From NCBI GenBank assembly GCA_964599655.1, contig CAZRGV010000041.1, forward strand, positions 1-45,082: 45,082 bases of DNA, in the 5' to 3' direction. The DNA comes from CAZRGV01 sp964599655. GTDB taxonomy: Bacteria > Planctomycetota > Planctomycetia > Isosphaerales > Isosphaeraceae. The notes under the pieces are model-generated. The model had not been told where the DNA came from. It made no database searches and saw nothing but the letters and a program-made list of their open reading frames with translations. Shown here piece after piece: positions 17,512-24,905 of this stretch. The position numbers and the translations under genes are program-made. Position 1 is the first letter of the stretch. Every line of letters starts with the position of its first letter.

Positions 17512-17955
17512 TCAGTGACTCAAGGGATTAATATCCGTCAAGGCTTCGATACCACTGTTCGTCGCGTCGTATCCTTGCTCGTTGAAGACGACCGTGTAGG
17601 GCCCATAACCGGCCGAGGCCCCTGTCCGGGTCAGGGTCAGGCTCCACGAATCCTCGAGGTCGCCCGTGTCGCCCGCGGCGATGGCCCCCACGTTGAAGTA
17701 CTTCGGCGGGGGAAACGTGATATCGAGATCGGTCAAGGAGCCCGCGAAGGTCCCCTGGCGAGCGTGGAAACGTTCCTGGGCCGACCGGACCGCCGCCAGG
17801 TACGAAAAGGCTTCCGATGCCTTCGACCGCTCGACCGACTGGATGAACCGCGGCACGCCGAAGGCGGCCAGAACACCGACAATCATGATCAGAACGGCCA
17901 GCTCAACCAGGGTAAACGCCTGACGCGGCTGCTTTTTCAAGCCGAGGTTCCGCAT
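17512..17955 (-). CDS. Type IV pilin-like protein
   Basis: The 147-residue protein starts at MRNLGLKKQPRQA, with GGAG ten bases before the ATG. A prepilin peptidase site follows (QA|FTLVELAVLIM): Phe at +1, Glu at +5, and a hydrophobic helix to about residue 35. Residue -1 is Ala rather than the usual Gly. The rest (SKASEAFSYLAAVRSAQERFHARQG) resembles PilE/PilA-type or type II pseudopilin globular domains. It is not of the DUF1559 type common in planctomycetes, lacking H-X9-DG. It is a lone gene with its own terminator; the assembly machinery is not in the window. Confidence 0.85.
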   Translation of the reverse strand: MRNLGLKKQPRQAFTLVELAVLIMIVGVLAAFGVPRFIQSVERSKASEAFSYLAAVRSAQERFHARQGTFAGSLTDLDITFPPPKYFNVGAIAAGDTGDLEDSWSLTLTRTGASAGYGPYTVVFNEQGYDATNSGIEALTDINPLSH

Positions 17956-18643
17956 CTCCTCGAACTCCAAGGGTTCCAGAGACGTCTTTCTGGCGGCGGA
18001 CCCGAAGAAACGCGGACTCCCGACGTCAGCCAGCACGCCATCCGCGGGCCCACCCGATGGCGCTGGGTGTCACCAACGACGCTCGCCCTGGCTCGCGCGA
18101 CCGAACACGATTTCGCGCTTTGTCCCGTCGCCGTCGCCGTTCGATTCACAAACGGCAACAAAAAAACCTTGAGATCATTCCTTGCATCGCGGCGGGCCGA
18201 CACTTATTCGATAGGTTATGACCCGTGGGCTGTCAAAACCGCCTCGAAGCCGCCTTCGAAGACTCAGGGACGGACCGGCGATGGCTCCATTTTCCACTGG
18301 GGTTAGAAGCCACACATGACTGAGTTGAATCATCCATGGTGTCTCGATGATTGGGGCTCGGCGACAGACCCCGTCCGAGGCCAGAGCGCCTGGGTCTCGT
18401 TCAGTGACCACCCTGCCAACGCCGGGCGTGGAAGCCGAAGCAATCACCACCGAGGTCGTCATTCTTCCCGACGCGAATCGGATCGAGCGGCCAGCGCCCT
18501 CTCACAGCGAGTTGCTCCCGATCGACGACGACCCGGTTTCGACCCATGGAACCTACGCTCCGAAGTCCGAGGCGCCCCAGGCCCCGGGTAGAAATTTCGG
18601 AGCAGGGGCTTTCCTTCGGCCCTGGGTTCCGATATACTTCCAG
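17956..18643. other. Non-coding stretch between pilin-like gene and tRNA
   Basis: Nearly 690 bp have no frame I can support. The plausible-looking plus-strand frame beginning at 18347 runs straight through the tRNA and its terminator before stopping, so it is not a gene. The region should hold the divergent promoters of the pilin-like gene and the tRNA. A TATACT at 18633-18638, just before the tRNA, could be its -10 element, but no good -35 was seen. Confidence 0.4.
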
Positions 18644-18716
18644 TGCGCCGTGGAGCAGCGGTTAGCTCGCCAGGCTCATAACCTGGAGGTCGTAGGTTCG
18701 ATTCCTGCCGGCGCAA
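18644..18716 (+). tRNA. tRNA-Met (CAU), initiator-like
   Basis: A full 73-nt cloverleaf can be drawn: a 7-bp acceptor stem TGCGCCG/CGGCGCA, D-stem GAGC/GCTC, anticodon stem CCAGG/CCTGG around loop CTCATAA (anticodon CAT), variable AGGTC, T-arm GTAGG-TTCGATT-CCTGC and discriminator A. CCA is not encoded. The A11:U24 pair and the weak U1:A72 pair fit an initiator tRNA, while the third pair of the anticodon stem is A29:U41, so the usual GGG/CCC set is AGG/CCU. An elongator or tRNA-Ile2 identity is possible. Confidence 0.93.
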
Positions 18717-18732
18717 TTTGTGTTCCGCTTCC

Positions 18733-18760
18733 AACCCGGCTTACCGCCGGGTTTTTCTTT
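18733..18760 (+). terminator. Intrinsic terminator after tRNA-Met
   Basis: An 8-bp perfect stem (AACCCGGC / GCCGGGTT) with loop TTACC is followed by a T-rich run (TTTTTCTTT). It starts 17 bp past the tRNA. Confidence 0.88.
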
Positions 18761-18909
18761 GCGCCCTCGACGCCGACTCGCACCAACCCGAGCCTGCGTT
18801 CGCATGCAAGATTCGTGGCGCCTTGCTTTTACGTACCGTCGAAATCACCATGGAGCGGCGTCTCGCCATGGTGCCAGGTTCGTTTCCCCGCGAAGCAAGG
18901 ACCTCGTCG

Positions 18910-20019
18910 ATGAGTGTGGTGAAGGCTGAGGCCCGGCGCATCGAGTCGCTCGACCAGTTTCGCGGCTACACGGTTGCCGCGATGCTCCTGGTCAATTTCG
19001 TGGGCGGGTTCGAGGCCATTTCGCCGTTCTGGAAGCATCACAATACGTACTGCAACTACCCCGACACGATCATGCCTCAGTTCCTGTTCGCCGTGGGGTT
19101 TGCCTATCGGCTCACCTTTCTCAAACGGCTTGCAGGGCCCAACCCCCGTTCGGCGTACCGGCACGCGGTGTCTCGGAACCTCGGCCTCGTCCTGCTTGGC
19201 GTCGTGATCTACCACCTCGACGGCCGGATGAATTCCTGGGCGGAATTGACACAACTTGGTGTCCAGGGCGTTCTTACGACGGCCTTTCAGCGCGAGCCGT
19301 TCCAGACGCTGGTTCATATCGGCCTGGCCTCGATCTGGGCGTTGCCCGTCATCGCGGCGGGTCCTCTCATCCGGATCGGCTGGCTGATCACGACGTCGAC
19401 CTTCCACCTGGCCCTCTCGAAATGGTTCTACTTCGCTTGGGTCTGGAACCGGCCGGGCATCGACGGCGGGCCGCTCGGATTCCTCACCTGGTCGATTCCC
19501 CTACTCGTTGGTTCCCTGGCATTCGACGTGTTGTCGATCCGGGGCCCTCGCAAGGCCATCGGCCGATTGCTTGGATGTTCCTTGATCCTGATGCTTCTGG
19601 GCTATGGCCTCTCGTGCCTTCGAATCGGCGAGGAAACGTCTGGGGCGCCGGGAACCTGGTTCGAACTGGCCGCGCCACCGTTCGTGGCACCCTGGAGGCC
19701 GGTTGATCTCTGGACAATGAGTCAGCGCGCGGGTTCGGTGTCGTATCAGGTCTTCGGCGCGGGTTTTTCGATGGCGGTCTACGCGCTCTTCGTCGCGCTT
19801 TGCGATCTCGGCTCCTGGCGGCTGGGCCTGTTCCGGACGTTCGGACGCAATGCCTTGGCGGCGTACGTTTTGCACACGATGATCGCCGGGGCGGTCAAGC
19901 CGTACACCCCGCGCGATGCACCGTTATGGTTCGTGCTCGCGGGCTTCTTTGTCTACTTCTCCGTCTGCTATCTGTTCGTCCGGCATCTGGAGAAGAACGA
20001 CATCCTCATCCGGATGTAG
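18910..20019 (+). CDS. COG4299-like membrane protein (heparan-alpha-glucosaminide N-acetyltransferase-like)
   Basis: The ATG at 18910 gives a 369-residue protein; the longer frame would include the tRNA terminator. It opens with RRIESLDQFRGYTVAAMLLVNF, the hallmark (xSLDxxRGxxv) of the YeiB/HGSNAT/acyltransferase-3-like membrane families. About nine to ten membrane helices follow. FGRNALAAYVLH near residue 310 and the FVRHLEKNDILIRM end are typical. It probably moves acyl groups across the membrane or onto cell-surface sugars; the substrate is unknown. The last 96 bp overlap the convergent CPBP gene. Confidence 0.75.
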   Translation: MSVVKAEARRIESLDQFRGYTVAAMLLVNFVGGFEAISPFWKHHNTYCNYPDTIMPQFLFAVGFAYRLTFLKRLAGPNPRSAYRHAVSRNLGLVLLGVVIYHLDGRMNSWAELTQLGVQGVLTTAFQREPFQTLVHIGLASIWALPVIAAGPLIRIGWLITTSTFHLALSKWFYFAWVWNRPGIDGGPLGFLTWSIPLLVGSLAFDVLSIRGPRKAIGRLLGCSLILMLLGYGLSCLRIGEETSGAPGTWFELAAPPFVAPWRPVDLWTMSQRAGSVSYQVFGAGFSMAVYALFVALCDLGSWRLGLFRTFGRNALAAYVLHTMIAGAVKPYTPRDAPLWFVLAGFFVYFSVCYLFVRHLEKNDILIRM

Positions 20020-20670
20020 CGAAGGTTCGGACCGAACGGGCTCCTTCTCGCGAGCGGATTCGTCCTGGTCCATGGGAGAAGAAACGGGAATCGGCCCCCT
20101 CGTGGGACCTCGTAACAGGATGACCAGCGCCACGAAGTCGTAGAGTCCGTGCGCGACGATGGGGATCAGCAGGTTTCCTCCCGCCATCCAGAGCGCGCCG
20201 AGATAAAGGCCGAGGAGACCCGCGAGGACGATGTAGGCCGTCGTGATCGGATGCGCCAGCCCGAACAGCATGCTCGTCAACACGAGGGCCGGTCCTCGAC
20301 CGATCGACGTCTCCAAGCCGCCCTGGATCAAGCCGCGGAACAGGACCTCCTCGCCAAACCCCGCCGCAGCCGAGACGAGCGCGAGTTCAAGGATCGAGCA
20401 GGACGAGAACGCGGGACGAATCAGCCGTTCGAAGAACTCGCGAATCTCGGCCAGGGGTCGCCAGTTCGATTTCAAGCTGAACCAGAACACGAGAAGCATG
20501 GGCCCGATCGCCAGTGCCCCGAAGGCCGCGTCTCGCCCGTTCCACCGCAGGCTGGCCGTTGGCGAGACTCCGAAGAGCCATCCCAGCAGCCCGGCCAGTC
20601 CCGCGAGACCGCCTTCGAACAGAATGCCGATGAGCACGAGGATCGCACGCTCTGGAAAGGTCCGTCTCAT
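19924..20670 (-). CDS. CPBP family intramembrane glutamic endopeptidase
   Basis: The 248-residue membrane protein contains the three CPBP (CAAX protease and bacteriocin-processing) motifs in order: EEVLFRG (Glu-Glu plus Arg), FGLAHP and HGLYDF. It also has about six hydrophobic segments. These supply the catalytic Glu and His residues of an ABI-type intramembrane protease. A soluble acidic tail of about 45 residues (DQDESAREKEPVRSEPS onward) overlaps the convergent COG4299-like gene by 96 bp. That tail could be less conserved read-through sequence. The substrate is unknown. Confidence 0.85.
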   Translation of the reverse strand: MRRTFPERAILVLIGILFEGGLAGLAGLLGWLFGVSPTASLRWNGRDAAFGALAIGPMLLVFWFSLKSNWRPLAEIREFFERLIRPAFSSCSILELALVSAAAGFGEEVLFRGLIQGGLETSIGRGPALVLTSMLFGLAHPITTAYIVLAGLLGLYLGALWMAGGNLLIPIVAHGLYDFVALVILLRGPTRGPIPVSSPMDQDESAREKEPVRSEPSLHPDEDVVLLQMPDEQIADGEVDKEAREHEP

Positions 20671-20851
20671 CCACCAAGCCTACTCGAAGTCGACCGAACG
20701 CGAAATGCCGCTGGCACGCCCTTGCCCGTCGAACGGACGTGACCGTTGACGGGCCCTTCGAGTATCATCGAGCCAAGGTTCTGGCCGACCTGTTGGAAGA
20801 AATCCGTCCAAGCGACGACAGGGACCTCTTCTTGTCCGGGAGTCTCCTCGG
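20671..20851. promoter_or_regulatory. Divergent intergenic region
   Basis: This 181-bp region separates the minus-strand CPBP gene from the plus-strand SDR gene and must contain both promoters. No gene or clear promoter hexamers were identified. Confidence 0.4.
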
Positions 20852-21667
20852 ATGAGTATCTTTCGCGACGATTTGTTTGCGGGACGGGTGGCGCTTGTGA
20901 CCGGAGGCGGAACCGGCATCGGGCGGGGAATCGTGGAGGCGCTGGCCGCCCATGGGGCTCGCACGGCGATCTTGAGCCGCAGCGTGGAGCATCTCGAACC
21001 CTCGGCCGTCGAGATTTCTCGAAGCTCGGGCCGGGCGTGCCTGCCGCTGGTGGCCGACGTTCGACGTCCCGATCAGGTTGAGGCCGCATTGTCGCGATTG
21101 ATGGCCGAATTTGGCCGGCTCGACATCCTCGTAAATGCCGCCGCGGGCAACTTTTTCTGCCCGTCGGCGCGTCTGAGCGAGAACGGCTTTGGGGCCGTGG
21201 TCGACATCGACGCCAAGGGAACCTGGAACGTCTCCAAGGCCGCCTTCTCCACCTGGATGCAACACCACGGTGGACAGATCCTTAACATCAGCGCGACCTT
21301 GCATTACGGCGGAACGCCGGGCCAGGTCCACGTCGCCGCCGCCAAGGCGGCCGTCGACGCCCTGACGCGCACCCTGGCCGTCGAGTGGGGTCCGCTGGGC
21401 ATCCGTGTCAACGCCATTGCTCCGGGACCGATCGGCGACACCGAGGGCGCTCGGAGACTCTTTCCGGGTGATCACGGAGAGAGGCTCAAGGCCATCGTCC
21501 CCTCACGACGCCTCGGAACCATCGACGACATCGCCAACCTGGCCCTGTTCGTGCTCAGCGAGGCGGCCATCAACCTGAACGGCGCTGTCGTCGTCAGCGA
21601 CGGCGGGCTCTGCCTCGCCGGCAACTTTCCTCTCGCTCCCGAACTTTCTCCAACGTCTCCCGGCTAG
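20852..21667 (+). CDS. 2,4-dienoyl-CoA reductase-like SDR oxidoreductase
   Basis: The 271-residue Rossmann protein has TGGGTGIG for NADP(H) (residues 17-24), NAAAGNF in place of NNAG, and a late active-site helix VHVAAAKAAVDALTR. In the last, the classical YxxxK tyrosine is missing and only the lysine remains. This is the pattern of the peroxisomal DECR2-type 2,4-dienoyl-CoA reductases, which share LAVEWGP, IRVN and APGPI-TEG-RRL with it. It probably reduces 2,4-dienoyl-CoA during the breakdown of unsaturated fatty acids. The upstream GGGAG fits the ATG. It is a single gene in this position. Confidence 0.85.
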   Translation: MSIFRDDLFAGRVALVTGGGTGIGRGIVEALAAHGARTAILSRSVEHLEPSAVEISRSSGRACLPLVADVRRPDQVEAALSRLMAEFGRLDILVNAAAGNFFCPSARLSENGFGAVVDIDAKGTWNVSKAAFSTWMQHHGGQILNISATLHYGGTPGQVHVAAAKAAVDALTRTLAVEWGPLGIRVNAIAPGPIGDTEGARRLFPGDHGERLKAIVPSRRLGTIDDIANLALFVLSEAAINLNGAVVVSDGGLCLAGNFPLAPELSPTSPG

Positions 21668-21834
21668 CTTTCCTCTCGGCACGTCTGGGAAACCCTGGGT
21701 CGATGCCGGGTGGTCAGCCGCTCCGCAAACCGCTACCATCGGTCGAAACAGGGTCGTGAGGCTCGTGGATCTTCGCCGGCTCCGTGGCCCGTTTCGTGCT
21801 GACTAGTCTCTTGCTGTCCCTCGAATCCGGGCCC

Positions 21835-22830
21835 ATGAATCCGACCTACGACCGAGAGTGTGAAGTCGCCATCCGAGCCGTGCGCGAAGCGTCGTTGCTC
21901 TGCCGATCCGTCGGCCGCCAGATCGCTCCCGAAGTCCTTGCGAAGAAGGATCGAAGTCCCGTCACCGTGGCCGATTTCGGCAGCCAGGCGCTTGTCTGCC
22001 GCGTCCTCGCGGAGACCTTTCCGGCCGATCCGGTGATCGCCGAGGAAGACTCCACCGAACTGCGACAAGCCGGCAACGCCGAGCTTCGCGGGCGCGTGCT
22101 CGCCGAGGTGCGGGCGCTCCGCCCCGAAGTCGATGAACCGACGCTCCTGAAATGGATCGATCAGGGCGGCGCTCGAGCGTTCTCGTCGAGGTTCTGGACG
22201 CTCGATCCCATCGACGGCACGAAAGGGTTTCTCCGGAGCGAACAGTACGCGATCGCGCTGGCGTTAATTGTCGACGGAACGGTCGCGGTCGCGGCCATGG
22301 CCTGTCCGAATCTCGCCCTCGAGCCAGGATCGACCGGCCCCTCAGGCGCGATCTTCGTGGCCGTCCGCGGGCGGGGGGCCTCGGTTCGCCCGATCGACCA
22401 CGACGCGCCGGTTACACCGATTCATGTCAGCCCTTGCGACTCAACCGCGCGCGCCCGATTCTGCGAGTCGGTCGAATCGGGCCATAGCGCTCATGGGGAA
22501 TCCGCGGAACTCGCCCGGCGGCTCGGTATCGCGTCGCCGCCGGTCCGGCTCGACAGCCAGGCCAAGTACGCCGTGGTCGCCCGGGGCGAGGCCGAGATCT
22601 ACCTGAGGCTGCCAACCCGGGCCGACTACCGCGAGAAGATCTGGGATCACGCCGCCGGAGTCCTGGTGGTCGAGGAAGCCGGCGGACGCGTCACCGACGT
22701 GAGCGGTCGACCTCTCGAATTCCACCACGGTCGCGAGCTCTCAGCCAATCGCGGCGTCGTGGTCAGCAACGGTCCGCTCCACGAACGCATCATCGAAGCG
22801 CTGAACGCCCGGACGCCTTCATCCTCGTGA
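21835..22830 (+). CDS. 3'(2'),5'-bisphosphate nucleotidase / inositol-phosphatase family
   Basis: The 331-residue protein, taken from the ATG at MNPTYDRECEVA, belongs to the Li+-sensitive, Mg2+-dependent phosphatase family. KDRSPVTVADFGSQ, AEEDS and LDPIDGTKGFLR (the DPIDGT metal site) are followed by the C-terminal WDHAAGVLVVEEAGGRVTD. The insertion between the first two acidic motifs is the HAL2/CysQ type seen in plant and fungal enzymes that hydrolyse PAP. A GTG start 51 bp upstream would add a short hydrophobic stretch and cannot be excluded. It would recycle PAP from sulfate assimilation or sulfotransfer. Confidence 0.87.
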   Translation: MNPTYDRECEVAIRAVREASLLCRSVGRQIAPEVLAKKDRSPVTVADFGSQALVCRVLAETFPADPVIAEEDSTELRQAGNAELRGRVLAEVRALRPEVDEPTLLKWIDQGGARAFSSRFWTLDPIDGTKGFLRSEQYAIALALIVDGTVAVAAMACPNLALEPGSTGPSGAIFVAVRGRGASVRPIDHDAPVTPIHVSPCDSTARARFCESVESGHSAHGESAELARRLGIASPPVRLDSQAKYAVVARGEAEIYLRLPTRADYREKIWDHAAGVLVVEEAGGRVTDVSGRPLEFHHGRELSANRGVVVSNGPLHERIIEALNARTPSSS

Positions 22831-22879
22831 GGCCACGAGGCGCTTCGGGCGGGTTCTTCGCTCAGAACGGAGCAACCCC

Positions 22880-23899
22880 ATGAACGCCATGGTTCTTCGC
22901 GAGCTGGCACCCATGGAATCCTCCCCATTGAAGGCGGAGGAATGGCCCGATCCGCGGCCGGGTCCGGGCGAGGTGCGTCTCCGAGTCGCCTGCTGCGGCA
23001 TTTGCCGGACCGACCTCCATGTCATCGAGGGAGACCTGCCCCGCCAGCGGCTCCCGTTGATCCCAGGTCACCAGATCGTCGGCACGGTGGACGCCCTCGG
23101 GCCAGACTGCCACCGGCTCCGAGTCGGCCAGCGAGTCGGAGTGGCCTGGCTGCGACACACCTGCGGCACCTGCCGGTACTGCCAGGCGGGTCGGGAGAAC
23201 CTCTGCGAATCGGCCCGATTCACCGGCTACCACGCCGACGGCGGATACGCCGAGCTCGCCGTGGTTCCCGAAGCGTTCGCCTACGAGATTCCCGATCCCT
23301 TCGACCCGGTGGCCGCCGCCCCGCTCCTCTGCGCCGGAATCATCGGCTACCGGGCACTGAAGCGATCCCACCTGCCCGAGGGCGGCACCATCGGCCTGTT
23401 TGGGTTTGGATCATCGGCGCACGTCGTCCTGCCGATCGCGAAATCCCGGGGAAGCCGAGTCGTCGTGGTCACTCGTGGCGAGGGCCACCGCGAGCTCGCT
23501 CGACAGATGGGCGCCGACTGGGTCGGCGAGTCCATCGACGGCCTCCCCGACAAGCTCGACAGCGCGATCCTGTTCGCTCCGGCCGGCGAGCTGGTTCCAC
23601 AGGTCCTTTCGGCCCTCGACAAGGGCGGCACGCTCGCGCTGGCCGGGATCTACATGACCCAGATTCCAGCACTTGACTACGAGAAACATCTGTTCTACGA
23701 ACGCAACGTCCATTCCGTCACGGCCAATACCCGGGAGGACGGCCGGGAGTTGCTGGCCGAGGCGGCTCGAATCCCGATCCGTCCGCACACCACGACCTAC
23801 CCGCTGGCCGAGGCCAACCGGGCCCTTCAGGACCTCAAGGCCGACCGGATCAATGGAAGTGGTGTTCTGGTGGTCGATCCGTCCGCCGTCGCCTTTTGA
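22880..23899 (+). CDS. Zinc-dependent alcohol dehydrogenase
   Basis: The 339-residue medium-chain dehydrogenase has the catalytic zinc ligands Cys42 (GICRTDLH), His64 (PGHQIVG) and Cys151 (LLCAGIIGY). The structural zinc set is Cys95, Cys98, Cys101 and Cys109. GLFGFGSSAH (residues 172-181) is the nucleotide-binding turn, in which the usual GxGxxG is GFGSSA. It belongs to the AdhA/YjgB-like group that oxidises primary alcohols or reduces aldehydes, cofactor not certain. It is read in the same direction as the CysQ-like gene after a 49-bp spacer. Confidence 0.85.
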   Translation: MNAMVLRELAPMESSPLKAEEWPDPRPGPGEVRLRVACCGICRTDLHVIEGDLPRQRLPLIPGHQIVGTVDALGPDCHRLRVGQRVGVAWLRHTCGTCRYCQAGRENLCESARFTGYHADGGYAELAVVPEAFAYEIPDPFDPVAAAPLLCAGIIGYRALKRSHLPEGGTIGLFGFGSSAHVVLPIAKSRGSRVVVVTRGEGHRELARQMGADWVGESIDGLPDKLDSAILFAPAGELVPQVLSALDKGGTLALAGIYMTQIPALDYEKHLFYERNVHSVTANTREDGRELLAEAARIPIRPHTTTYPLAEANRALQDLKADRINGSGVLVVDPSAVAF

Positions 23900-24045
23900 G
23901 CAAGGAACACCAATACGACCAATCGAACATGGTTGAAGACTCGAAGTCCAGCGGCGTTTTCCCTTTGACTTGACTCGAACGTTGCGGTAATTAGGAAGAT
24001 GACTTGATTCTGCTCACGACGGGCAGACGGAGCCGGCCATGAGAG

Positions 24046-24085
24046 CCCCTCGGCGCGCGTTTTTTCGCGTGCTGGGGGGTTTTTT
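24046..24085 (+). terminator. Intrinsic terminator before the hydrogenase cluster
   Basis: A CCCC-CGGC-GCGCG arm pairs with CGCGT-GCTG-GGGG around a six-T loop, with one T bulge and two G:T pairs. A run of six T follows. It lies 147 bp past the alcohol dehydrogenase and insulates the downstream cluster. Confidence 0.65.
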
Positions 24086-24272
24086 GTTCTCGCCGGTCCC
24101 CCCGCCCGAACCGAGTGGCCGCGCTGTACAATCGGTCGAGGAACCGGAACCGGCGCAATCGACCCCCGAACACGGCCGCTCGTGAACGGGGCGTTTCCTT
24201 GAGGCAAGATGGTGATCGGCAGAACGAGAAACTTCGCGTCTCCTGGGCATTTCGTCGATCGGGGGTTTTCCC
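24086..24272 (+). promoter_or_regulatory. Probable promoter region of the hydrogenase-ATPase cluster
   Basis: The 187 bp between the terminator and the first gene of the cluster is the only sizeable gap before the long plus-strand run, so the main promoter should be here. I found no palindromic FNR/CRP-type box or clear -35/-10 pair by eye. The large minus-strand frame across it has no protein-like features. Confidence 0.35.
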
Positions 24273-24821
24273 ATGAAAGACACATCGTTGCCGTACCGGC
24301 TTCAGCGACTGGCCTTCACCGAAGACCTTTCGTTGCCACAACTTGAACAGATGGCCGAAGACGCCACTCCCGTTCAGTGGGACGCAGGTGTCACGGTCTT
24401 CCGCGAGGGAGATCTCGACACGAAGCTCTACGTCGTGGAGGAAGGCCAGGTCGCCATCGAAATGCTGATGCCGGGGCGTGGTCTCGTGACGATCCTGACC
24501 GTCGGACCGGGAGAGATGTTCGGCTGGTCGAGCCTCTTCTACCAGCGTCCCAAGACGGCTTCGGCCCGCACGATCAAGCCGACCAAGGCCATCGCCCTCG
24601 ACGCCGAGAAGCTACGCAGCCAGTGCGAGAGTGATCCCAAGCTGGGCTTTGCCCTGACGCGACGGCTCCTCCAGATCGTCTCGGAACGACTGAAGGCCAC
24701 CCGGATGCAGTTGATCGACGTCTACAGTCATCCGGACAAGCTCACGACCCCAGCGCCGGCGGCCGCGAAGGCTCCGGCCAAGAAGCCGTCGGGCGGCAAG
24801 TCGACCAAGTCCGGCAAATGA
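24273..24821 (+). CDS. Cyclic-nucleotide-binding-domain protein lacking a DNA-binding domain
   Basis: The 182-residue protein has one cNMP-binding beta-roll (about residues 20-140). The phosphate-binding-cassette region is GEMFGWSSLFYQRPKTASA, with the Arg replaced by Lys. A dimerisation-type helix follows (LTRRLLQIVSERLKATRMQ). Where Crp/Fnr proteins have a helix-turn-helix there is only an Ala-Pro-Lys-rich tail of about 30 residues ending KSTKSGK. It cannot bind DNA the way Crp does. It heads the hydrogenase cluster, 84 bp before hydB. It may sense a nucleotide and act on the enzyme complex by contact. This role is inference. Confidence 0.8.
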   Translation: MKDTSLPYRLQRLAFTEDLSLPQLEQMAEDATPVQWDAGVTVFREGDLDTKLYVVEEGQVAIEMLMPGRGLVTILTVGPGEMFGWSSLFYQRPKTASARTIKPTKAIALDAEKLRSQCESDPKLGFALTRRLLQIVSERLKATRMQLIDVYSHPDKLTTPAPAAAKAPAKKPSGGKSTKSGK

Positions 24822-24905
24822 GGCGCGTCGACCCAGCGAATCCCACCTTCGCCGCGTTCGAGGATGCCCCCGGCGCGAGCGAGACTTCCGAGAAGAGGAG
24901 TGCTG

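Noticed and set aside
18347..18913. Plus-strand frame upstream of and across tRNA-Met with protein-like composition
   Set aside because: It continues through the tRNA and its terminator before its first stop, so it cannot be a separate gene.
23827..24285. Minus-strand frame across the 3' end of the alcohol dehydrogenase and the promoter region
   Set aside because: No recognisable motif, and it overlaps the terminator and the start of the cNMP-binding gene; composition suits non-coding antisense.
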